Source: Actinidia chinensis (taxonomy: Eukaryota > Streptophyta > Magnoliopsida > Ericales > Actinidiaceae). From it: 27,500 nt of DNA. Positions 1 through 8,630 of the stretch are shown piece after piece. Both the position numbers and the translations under genes were made by a program. The first letter of the stretch is position 1; every line of letters begins with the position of its first letter. The stretch lies in NCBI GenBank assembly GCA_009663005.1, contig VIGQ01002086.1:1-27500 (forward strand). The letters run 5' to 3'. Under the pieces are notes generated by a model. That model saw only the letters and a program-made list of their open reading frames with translations. It was not told the origin of the DNA and searched no databases.

Positions 1-979
1 AACTTTTTCTTAAATTAGATAATTTATTTTTTATATTTTTAAACTCTTTTTATCAAGAGAAATCAAAAAAAGTTAAAATATGATAATCACTGAAAAAATT
101 CACTCTAAGGACAATAAAAATGTGAAAAAATTATCAAATCAGAAAGGAAAGTGATTTTCTTATGTCCAATTTTCTAATTGTATTTTTTAATTATTAAATT
201 AAATTATTTCAATAGTTGTAATAAAATATTTGAATAAAAAATTAATTAAATAAATGATTTATAATAAAGATAAAAAAAATATAAAAACTCTACGAGTACG
301 CCTAAGAGGTGATTTTTTCTCTTTTTCATAGTGAATTATGGACATAAAAAACCAATTAAGAGATAGGGAGGGCCTGCATTATCAAGTGTACATTTATGGA
401 ATATTTATTTAAAGAAATGGCTTTAATTCACACCTCTCTTATAGGTTGGTTAGAAATGTCGAACCTAGGGTTGTTGGGAATGGGACTAAGGGCATTGCAC
501 CCATGATTGGTCTCTCCACTAAATCTTCGACTAATATCGTCTCTTTATATAGATATATAGATATTTCCTACCTACCAAACCAAAGCATCCATAAGAAAAA
601 TATTTTTTTAGTTGACAAATTATTTTATTTAATTAAAAAAATTAAATGTAATTTGAGAATTAGAAAGGAAAAAAAAATGGGGGGTCACGAATTTAACCTG
701 GAACTCACGTGGTTTGTCCATCAAACTTTGACAAGGTATTGGTGTTTTTTTTGTAGTCATCGTTGGTAAGAAAGAAATCTCACCATTAAAAAGGCTCAAT
801 AAATAATTTGTTGGCTGACAATTTTAAAAATTGGATTTTAAGAAATTCTTAACAGAACAATATATATTTAAAAAAAATTGTCAAATCTCGGAAGTCGCAT
901 CGCTAAAATGAATTCTATCCCGAAAATATATTTTGTTTTGGAAAATAGTAGTCGAAGAAGGTTCTCGAAAACTAGTTTT
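1..979. other. AT-rich intergenic DNA, no gene seen
   Basis: Very AT-rich sequence with long A and T runs. The longest open frame (446-769, plus) has low-complexity composition, no recognisable motif and no support from codon use, so I do not call it. The stretch around 880-960 (CAAATCTCGG followed by TCCCGAAAAT) has the flavour of chromovirus LTR sequence, but this is too weak to call an element. Confidence 0.6.
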
Positions 980-1400
980 GAATAGGGAAATTTCCACTTA
1001 ATTCTTGTAGCTGGTCAAAGTTTTATTTTGGTCTCTATAGTTTTACTATGGAATATTTGAAAAACCCTACAAGTTTTAATTGATTGAATATAGTCATTAA
1101 TGATACTCCACTAATAATTTAGACTGAAAGAAAGCATTTGAAAACGTAAATAGCCACTTTTAGGGACTAAAGTAAAATTTTTGACAAAAACTACAAGGAC
1201 CAATGATGTAAAATTACCTTTAAAAGGGTAATGTAGGTTCACTTGCTCCATTTTCAATATGAAATATTAACTATTATGATGGAGGACCATATTGAACCAA
1301 ATTAAACTTTAGAGTTCTAATTATTTAAATTAAAACTAAAGAACCCAAATAAAACTATAGTCAAACTACAGGGATCATGATAAAATTTACCCTTTTAATA
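980..1400. repeat. Degenerate inverted-repeat (MITE-like) element
   Basis: The left arm (about 983-1042, reading GGGAAATTTCCACTT and then a TTTTATTTTGGTCTCTATAG stretch) matches the reverse complement of the right end (about 1335-1397, GGGTAAATTTTATCATGA and then TTTTATTTGGGTTCTTTAG) at roughly two thirds identity. A further inverted arm lies at about 1150-1225 (reverse complement GGTCCTTGTAGTTTTTG). Phrases of the type 'rest of the X is explained by the current account of Y' are common in plant non-coding transposons, but I cannot assign a superfamily and see no clear target duplication. It may be two overlapping copies. Confidence 0.45.
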
Positions 1401-1473
1401 CCACCACCTAATTAATGGCCCTAGAGTTATAGATTATAATACATGAAAGGTGAGTGGGCTTAGGTATTTGGAA

Positions 1474-1612
1474 GGCATTAATTACAATAACAAACTCAAA
1501 TATTAGTGTTTAGGTTTCAATTTTCCCCTAAGAAATATATATATATATATGGACAGGCATTTAATTACAATAACAACTCCACTATATGTTAGGGTTTCAA
1601 ATTCTTATCTCA
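1474..1612. repeat. Diverged tandem duplication (82-bp spacing) with a (TA)n run
   Basis: GGCATTAATTACAATAACAA at 1474 recurs at 1556 as GGCATTTAATTACAATAACA. In both copies this is followed by a TTTAGGTTTCAA or TTAGGGTTTCAA phrase. A (TA)8 microsatellite at 1535-1550 separates the copies. Seen directly; no function is suggested. Confidence 0.6.
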
Positions 1613-3689
1613 TAACAAACACAACAGGTGTGTGATGAGAAAGATATGCAGAGAAATGAGGTTGACAAGGGACATTTTGTTGTTTTTGTGTTGGCAACAT
1701 TTTGGTCTCCAAAACCTAACAATAAGAGGGATTGTTTGGGGCAGAACTGTCCCTACCACTTTCTTTTTTCTTAATTTTCCACCACCAAAAACAAACGGAT
1801 GTGGGCATGTATATTAATTTAAGCATAAATTAACAATGTGAAGTATGAATTAAAAAAAAAAAGTGAGGACCAGTTGCAATCAAAAGATGGGGAGATGGGG
1901 ACTGCGCCTTTATTGACATATTTGTTCTGGTAAGAGGACATATCTCCCTTGCTTTTACCCACTTTTCTCCATCAAACATTATCCCAAAAAACTTAGAAAA
2001 AAAATTATCAATGAAGTTCCATTGCCATATATATTTATAGAAGATAGATGATGGATAATCTTTGTTTGATGTTATTTTCGAATCAGTTTTGCCATGACAT
2101 ATTTTTATTGAAAATCTATTTTATTGGCAGTTTGATATATGTATAAAAAAATTGTGGGCGAAAAGAACTAATTCCGGAGAAAGAAAAATTATAAGAAAGA
2201 ATTTTAAATTCTTTAAGGAACCATTTAGTAAAATATTAAATGATAAATATTTTAATTTTTAAAATTAGTTTAAAAAGCATGTTGTATTGTGTGGAATTGA
2301 TCCTGAAACAAATAGATTATGGGTTCTCAAACTTATTATGATGTTATCGGATGATCTCAAAATTTGATTATTTATTTTTTGGGTAATGTGTGCAAGTTGG
2401 TGCTGCTTTTTAGTTGCACCGAACTCTTTACAGCCCATTAGCCGTAGACCAAGTGTATAAAAAAATGAGGGTTGAACTTGTAGTGAGACGAGTCCTTTAC
2501 TAGGCATGATATCTCGGTTCAAATTCACCATAGCTTCTTTTCCTTTTCCTCTCCATCGATGGCAAAAAACCAAAAGGAAATGAAAGATAGAAGCGTATAA
2601 AACTTTTAAAAAATACAATTAATAGAGGAGAAAAAATCTGAATCAGGTCAATTTTTAAATACCAAAAAAAAATAAAAATATTTACAAGTTTTTTCCAAAT
2701 TAAGCTAAGACGTTTTACATACTGTCCACCTATTTCCGCCAATCCATCCCGTCCACTCTAGGATTATTGTATTGGACGTACGCTTGAAAATGAGTGCCCC
2801 TATTATCATATACCCCATTTCAGTGAGATGGAAAGGATATCATTTCACATCATCTTTGGGGAGAGAGAGAGAGAGAGGCTAGGCTATTTTCTCACACAAG
2901 AATCGGTTGAGATTCATTCACGAGGAAGGTCTAAATAGTATTAAGATAATTTTGGAAACTTATTTTTTTAAAAAAAATTAAAAAAAAATATTTTCGGGAA
3001 AATATTAAAAGAATCTTTAAATTCTTAAAAATATTTTTTTCCTAAAAAATATTTAATAAATAATTCTGAAACTTATCATTAATTTTAATTTTTGAAAAGT
3101 TCCTAATTGTAAGTATGATGTTTGGCTATTTAACATAGGTGAAATGCTTGATTGCCACCACCCTTCTCGACCTTACTCTTAGTGACTTATATTGAATTCC
3201 ATGGGGTGACTTTCTTACTTATATGGTTTCGTTTGGAGCTTGGTCCAACTTGCATGGTACGCATTTAATCATTCTTTGGAGTTTTTCAAATTATAAGCGA
3301 TGTAAAATTATGATCATGATTTTTATATAGTGAATTTGATTTGCCCCATTTCTCTTGACGCCTATTCGAAAAATTCCTTGTGCAGCTGAGTGCTTGTCAC
3401 TTCTTACCATATTTTTTTTTTGTTTTTTGGGACGGTTTGCAGCTGTGTATGGAAAGTGTTATTCTTTAATAATTCATTTGTTTTTTTTTTTTTAAAAATA
3501 TCACTTAATTGGGATTATTTCGGGTGTAATGTGTTTTATTCACCTTCTTTAATCATCTCTTACAAATTCAATTATTAATTCCTTTTACAGGTGATGACTT
3601 TTCACTTGCGGTTGCTTTTGAATATGTACGGCAGTGTCTCGGTTCAAAATGAGATATATGATCTGTTGGGACTATTTGTTGTGTAGGTA
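1613..3689. other. Intergenic DNA with simple repeats; no gene recognised
   Basis: AT-rich, with open frames that carry no recognisable domain. A (GA)9 microsatellite lies at 2860-2877. A GGTTCAAATTC at about 2514-2524 resembles a pol III B-box, with a loose A-box-like sequence about 35 bp upstream, so a decayed SINE is possible but not demonstrated. Splice-acceptor-like CAG sites followed by similar short phrases occur near 3384, 3440 and 3590, and recur after the mitochondrial insertion near 8880, 9090 and 9362. Confidence 0.5.
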
Positions 3690-4219
3690 AAAGTCCACCA
3701 TCTCTGGCTCACATGGGAATTGCCCAATGTTCGTTTGGCAGCTAAGCTCTATACGTGAATGCTTTCACTAGCGTCATTCTTCCGAACAGGTGCAGGCGTT
3801 CACATCTTGATCGTATCTAGTTCGGATTGAGAGACATGAATAGGAGGCTGGAACGGGTCCCGAGTCAACTGCATGCGCTACTACTGCTCCCTAGCAGTTA
3901 CTCGGTCCCCTCCATTGATAGTTTGCAATATCTGACGGTAGCAAATCCGCGGATCGAAAGCCCTCACCTTCTCGTCCGAATCCCTTCTCCCGTCTTAGCC
4001 TTCCCTTGCGTTCGCTTCCATATACATTACATTAATCTTTCTACCAGTTTTCCCAGCAGATCGATCACAAGTCCCATAAGCGGACCGCGAGAAGCTATTT
4101 CGCGTTCGAGATCCAGATGGTCCCCCATTTCTTCTTCTTTGCGGACTAACGGCCGACCGGGTGACAATATATCACTTGATGGCGGCACAAAAGAAACTCC
4201 TGAATTCACCCAGCCCTTC

Positions 4220-4603
4220 TCACTCTGGTTCATCAGGATCGGCGGATAGCGGCCACATCTCATTTCTTCCATTCCTGCCCAGCAAAACTCCGCTGTCGAC
4301 GCCTACGTGCGCAGGAGGCTGTTTAAGCTCGACCGATAGGGAGAGAGCGATACTACTGCTTTGATTTTCGGAGCTGGCTTTGAATTTTGAAGCCGTAGAT
4401 GCTTGATCGCTTCGGATCGATCTGTGCCTTGATCTCAGGCCATGAATCAAAAGATTCCTCTGTCGAGGAGGGCCGAGCCGTGAAGGAAACGGCCAAAACG
4501 AAGGTTGCCTTGCTCTAAGTCCTTCGCCTCCATCAGAAACAGAACGTTCCTTCCGCAAGGGCAAGGCCGATATTAGTAGCAGCCAAGGATGAGTTCGATC
4601 CAT
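4220..4603 (-). CDS. Unidentified 127-aa open frame downstream of sdh4, mitochondrial-like
   Basis: An unbroken frame on the minus strand from ATG 4603-4601 to a stop at 4220. Its start overlaps the stop of the preceding sdh4 frame (TAATG). It is rich in Arg, Ser, Pro and Leu, and no membrane segment or family motif was recognised. All three identified mitochondrial genes in this block are damaged, so an intact 127-codon frame is either chance or a relict of a mitochondrial ORF. A second minus-strand frame (4027-4272) follows in another register, so a longer shifted ORF is possible. I do not recognise either; expression in the nucleus is unlikely. Confidence 0.25.
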   Translation of the reverse strand: MDRTHPWLLLISALPLRKERSVSDGGEGLRARQPSFWPFPSRLGPPRQRNLLIHGLRSRHRSIRSDQASTASKFKASSENQSSSIALSLSVELKQPPAHVGVDSGVLLGRNGRNEMWPLSADPDEPE

Positions 4604-4604
4604 T

Positions 4605-4974
4605 AGGTTCTTCGATTTGTCAGAAAGGAAACGGAGACAGAAAAAACATCTTTGATTAATTTAAAAGGAACAATCTTCAAATAGACCAAGATCAAATTTC
4701 GGGTCATTTCTTGGTGAACATGATCTGCATAATCTTTCGACCCTTCATTTATGTGCCAGAATAAAGAGAGATGTGGTAGGGAAAGTGAAGATACTTTTTT
4801 GTATATGATAATCAAAGGGAGTGGGAAAGATGCAGTAATTCTGTGGAAAAGCCCGTTTCTCTTTGTCTTCGGCTTTCATTCCTAAATCCACTGATCGTTC
4901 CTTCTATACCCCCCCACAATAATAGAGACAAATGGAATAATAACCGAACCACGTCTACAAAATGCCCGTACCAT
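4605..4974 (-). pseudogene. sdh4: sdh4 pseudogene (succinate dehydrogenase subunit 4)
   Basis: Sdh4 is a small membrane-anchor subunit of respiratory complex II, encoded in the mitochondrial genome of many land plants. The minus-strand frame 4815-4603 contains LFWHINEG followed by DHVHQEMTRN and LIKDVF, which I recognise as the C-terminal part of plant Sdh4. The expected start, ATG at 4974-4972, lies inside the 3' end of cox3; the two overlap by about 73 nt, and an overlap of this kind is the usual arrangement in flowering plants. From that start the frame reads MVRAFCRRG and then meets a stop after about 30 codons. The N- and C-terminal parts are in different frames, so at least one indel separates them. 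It is a NUMT copy and not functional. Identification rests on memory of the family's C-terminus. Confidence 0.7.
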
Positions 4975-5695
4975 GCAGCTGCTTCAAAGCCAAACGGATG
5001 CTCCTTGTCAGATGACCAAGATATGGCGAATACCACATATGATCGAGAAAAAGAGTACCCTAAAGAACATGCAAACCATGAAAGCCGTTGCTAGTAAAAA
5101 GGTCGACCCATAAATACTATCCGAAATAGTGAAGGGTGCTTTGATAATATTCATTCCTGAAAGCAGTGAATACTAGGCCAGTGAAACGTTAGCTACTAAA
5201 GCGTTAAAACTGCTCGTTTTATTTCCCGCGAGTAGTAGTAGCATGATGAGCCCAAGTTACGGCAGCTCCGGAGGAAGGGGGAATAAGGGTATTACGAAAA
5301 GGGATTTCCAAGGATCTAAAAAACCCAATCCCTTTTGGGGGCCAAATACTCCGATCTCTACCGTAGGTGCCAAAGAAATGAGAAAGAAAGCCCAAAAAAA
5401 AGCAAAAGGAAACTAACGCCGATACCGTAATGAATAAAACCATATCGAAAGTCCTCATTGTTACGACTGTGGTTATGCATGTCCTTCCAACGGGATCACG
5501 TAGCCAATCGCGCACCATACAAACATTGGTATATAGGAGAAAATATTAGGCCCAAACTGAGAAGTGTTGCACCCCCTTGAAATGAGTTGCATGTCATCAC
5601 ACCTTTCCTACGGTGGTTGCCAAGCTCCGAGTGAACCCGAAATAGGCCATGACTTGATCTACCAAATGATAAGAATGCCTCTGAGATTCAATCAT
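4902..5695 (-). pseudogene. cox3: cox3 pseudogene (cytochrome c oxidase subunit 3)
   Basis: Cox3 is a core membrane subunit of respiratory complex IV. Reading down the minus strand, ATG at 5695-5693 begins MIESQRHSYHLVDQ, the plant Cox3 N-terminus. The frame 5518-5219 carries IWPPKGI, a degraded EIPFxNTLI and [12 protein letters not shown]. The 5036-4812 frame carries [15 protein letters not shown] and ends near LLWGGI. The span (about 794 bp) matches the usual gene of roughly 265 codons, so the copy is near full length. It is broken by several frameshifts, by two consecutive TAG codons after the KRAV motif (around 5195), and by a small insertion near 5230 giving TAGTAGTAG. The native stop after GGI is altered, so the frame runs on into sdh4 sequence. 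Very confident identification. Confidence 0.93.
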
Positions 5696-6309
5696 TAAAA
5701 CCACTTTGCCTCGGTTGTATGTAAACCCCCCCCTTCACCCCCACCCCGTCAGTGGTAAAGAAGGGCTCTTTGGGTCACATTTTCTTTATATCTGACAGGA
5801 CAAAGACAAATAGGAAGGGAATGGTTCTTCATTTGCTTGATAGAATGTCTAACTAGAAAAAGATCTCTCTATTACTTTTGTAAGAGAGAGAGAAATCGTG
5901 GTTTGACGGACGAGCGAAGTGGGAAAATGAACCTTCTTCTTGATTTTCAGCAGCATTTTGCGAAAGTACAAATTACATTCGTCGGTTCGGAAAATGGTCG
6001 CGATTAGTTCGTTCTGCGCCGCCGGCGGCCTCAAATCAAAGGCCGCCGCAGGTTGATCTCTCTGGTGAGGCTACATTCATTTATGAAACTTGAACGTGGG
6101 AAGGGCTCGACTCCCCTTATCTAGTGGTTCGCTGGTTCTCGGCTTCCCTTACCGCACGATCCGTCCCCACTTAAAAAGAGCGATTGAGAATCTCGAGAAC
6201 CTTTTGAACGTCCGTCTTCGCGCGGCGATTGAAAAGGAGTATCTCTTCTGTGTAGTGCCTTATTCCACATTCTGATCGAGAAAGATCTCTATGGGTTTCA
6301 TTCGATTTA

Positions 6310-6790
6310 AAAACACGATTGCTTCCTTGGCCGTGTGGTGGAAATGGATGACATATGTCATCCTACAAGTGATCCCCCTTTCAGGATTGGAAGAAAGTGC
6401 TATATGAGGACTTCGAGATCAAATAGGAATATGTTCTGCCATCTCGTGAGCCACTTATTTCTCCGAAACCAGAGAGAAAAGTGCTTTTCCTCCTTTTTCC
6501 CAATAAGCGACGGCCGTTACACCATTGGGATACTTCGAATAAACTGGAGTACATATAGATTACACGTGCTAAAACCCCTTTTCTCCAAGATATCTTCAAA
6601 ACTCTTTGGGTCGTTGCTTCGGATGTTGTTCTCCCGGCTGTGTTGAAACCAGTTGGTCCGTAGTTTTGAGCATTTCTGCTGATCCCAGTACTCCATCTCC
6701 ATCATTGCATATGGGAATTACGAAAGTAAAGAGAAAAGCCACATGACCCGAAGAATTGTGTGAAATAAGTGAATTTCACCAGTTGAGCAT
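6310..6790 (-). pseudogene. atp8: atp8 (orfB) pseudogene, ATP synthase F0 subunit
   Basis: Plant mitochondrial atp8 (orfB, about 159 codons) encodes a small membrane subunit of the F0 part of ATP synthase. On the minus strand, ATG at 6790-6788 is followed by sequence that, after one missing base, reads [20 protein letters not shown], matching the plant Atp8 N-terminus. Further down, in shifted frames, come [40 protein letters not shown] and a GITCRM-like C-terminus near 6320. Total length agrees with the family, so this is nearly complete but carries at least three frameshifts. It lies about 0.6 kb upstream of cox3 on the same strand, an order found in many plant mitochondrial genomes. Confidence 0.88.
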
Positions 6791-8298
6791 GATGATTGAG
6801 GAGGAAACTGATTCCCTCCAGCAGACAAGAGAATCCATTCCTGTACGAGTAGGAAGAACTATTAGAGGACTTTTTGGTTGATGTTGACCACGGGAAAAGC
6901 ATTTGATAAAGAAAGATGCACAATAGAAAAAGGGACGCTTCCTAAAAAAGCAAGAAAAGCGACCCCCCTATTCCATTTTCTTCTTTCATTTTGTGGAGCT
7001 TTCGAACTTATAAAAAAGAAATCGCAAGTCTCATGTTCTTTTTGCGTAGGAGTTTGTTGATTGATATCAACGATTATACCTCCTTTTTAACCATAAGTTG
7101 AGACAATCAACTTCAGGGCATGTAGGATTGGGCCATTCTCTTGTCATTTTAGAAGCACAGTCTTTGATGAGCTCATCTACGAAAGAGAGAGGAGAGGGTA
7201 GGGTTTACAACCCTTTCCAAGAGCGGGAGTTCTTTAGACTGTTGATTTAAAATTTTAAAATTGGTAAAAGTCAGTCGCCAAGTTGGCTTTCAATATTGAC
7301 TTTATAATTTATCGAGTAAAGATGAGAATTAGTGGGGATTCAGATGTTCCGCTGAAATAGAGGGAAGAGGAAGGCCTATCGGGACAACATAGGGTGAATT
7401 CCAAATGAACATCTCCCGAGGTAGACGCTCCCGAATCAGCTCCCGTAGGTAACAGACTATCCCGGAAAGAGAATCCTACTGGATTCGACTCCATAAAAAT
7501 TATAGAAGGCTAAGGCGATATCCAAAAATGGTTCGAAATGGATAGGTCCTGAAAAAAGCGTGAAAAAAAAAAACAGGGGGGGCCCAAGAGGTCTCCATAA
7601 GTAGGAGGACAAAAATGGAAATAGAAGCTATAGAAAGTCTTTTAAGCCAGTTCCATCTTTCTATAAAGGAGATTCTTTTGTTCCTGCCTTATCAGAGAGG
7701 GGCCCATTAGGAGCGGGGCTTTTAATTTGGTTCGTTTCATTTCTCTACGTCATTTTTTTCTAATGCCTCGGTGTCGGTGAATCTGAGGCCGTCGGTCTTC
7801 TTCCTGTCATTCCTTCGCTCCTTCACATGACGGTTAAAGCGGCTTAAGCTCCTTCCTCGGGCGGTTGAGTAAAGGTAGCGCTAGCTTGGCTCGACCCGAT
7901 TAAGGGATTCCTAACCCTTTGGGTGTAGTAGGACTCGACCAGGAACGAGGCTTAATTCCACCAATTCTCATGTGTTAAGCATGCCGCCAGCGTTTTCATG
8001 ATATCATGTCGGGACAGGGGTTGACTGACTTGCAACTCCAAGAATAGAGTAGGCCGTTAGAAGAGTAGCACTCTTTGAGAAAGACCTTCCACTAGAGACT
8101 ACAGACCGTAGGCCACTCACTTTCTGTCTTGAATGAAAGTAAGGAGCGAGTCAGTCCGGGCAGGCCGGCCGGGCCATGAACAGCGGTCGGTTCGGAAAGC
8201 GCAGGTGAGGCCTTCCCTTCCTTCGTCTGGGCCTACACCATGAACAATCATCGGGCTGTTGCAAAAGGTTACGCAGTTAGAGTCGTGCGCTTACTAAT
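6791..8298. other. Mitochondrial-like non-coding DNA upstream of atp8
   Basis: Higher GC than the nuclear flanks. A short minus-strand frame at 7309-7494 (61 aa) is intact but unrecognised. I looked for the common plant mitochondrial tRNA genes by their first bases and for rRNA motifs and saw none. It is treated as part of the NUMT because composition does not change across it. Confidence 0.5.
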
Positions 8299-8332
8299 CC
8301 CGCGAGTATAGCATGATGAAGCTCCAAGTTCT
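8299..8332 (-). pseudogene. cox3: Short second fragment of cox3
   Basis: On the minus strand this stretch reads CATCATGCTATACTCGCGGG (8322-8303), the codons for HHAILAG of Cox3, with an AACTTGG-like phrase before it. The main cox3 pseudogene has the same site at about 5225-5255 but with extra bases. Similarity is lost on both sides, so it is a fragment of only about 30 bp, probably a short repeat already present in the source mitochondrial genome. Confidence 0.5.
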
Positions 8333-8630
8333 TTACTCCAGCTGTCTTCAAGAGTCTACGCTCAACCTTGGGGACTTATCACTTATGATATCTTACAGGT
8401 GTGTCACCAATAACCTTGTCCGGTTAGCGAATCTCTCCTCTAAATCGGCCAAGTGCCCCAGGAACCCACGCCAGTCTCAAGCGTCGAACCTATGGCCCTC
8501 TATAGCCAAAAACAGAAAAACGAGTAAGAGTGGGTTAATAGAATCCTTTCGTACCGATCTCTCTCTTAATTCAATTTTGATTTTTTATCAAAGTAAGCTG
8601 AATCGGTAGTACGCATCATGGTTGGAAAGA

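Larger units (their letters stand above)
3690..8630. other. Nuclear insertion of plant mitochondrial DNA (NUMT)
   Basis: A block of about 4.9 kb, clearly less AT-rich than its flanks, contains three recognisable plant mitochondrial genes on the minus strand in the order atp8, cox3, sdh4. All three are broken by frameshifts or stops, and the block lies between AT-rich nuclear-type DNA and nuclear retrotransposons, so it is a nuclear copy and not a mitochondrial genome segment. The ends are placed only where base composition changes (near 3650-3720 and 8600-8640) and are not exact. The remaining sequence (3690-4220, 5700-6300, 6800-8290) has the look of plant mitochondrial intergenic DNA, but no tRNA, rRNA or further gene was recognised in it. 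Confidence 0.85.

Noticed and set aside
446..769. 107-codon plus frame
   Set aside because: AT-rich, low-complexity translation with no motif; expected by chance in such sequence.
2265..2742. Two overlapping minus frames (117 and 80 codons)
   Set aside because: The translations are Phe/Leu/Ser/Lys-rich from homopolymer DNA and show no recognisable domain.
3827..4249. 140-codon plus frame in the NUMT
   Set aside because: Opposite strand to all identified mitochondrial genes and overlapped by other frames; Ser/Pro/Arg-rich with no recognised family.
4579..4595. CAGCCAAGGATGA, the first 13 bases of plant miR169
   Set aside because: Only 13 bases agree, the rest differs, there is no hairpin partner, and it lies in mitochondrial-derived DNA.
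3690..8630. Mitochondrial tRNA or rRNA genes in the NUMT
   Set aside because: I looked for the characteristic starts and anticodon arms of common plant mitochondrial tRNAs and for rRNA motifs and found none.
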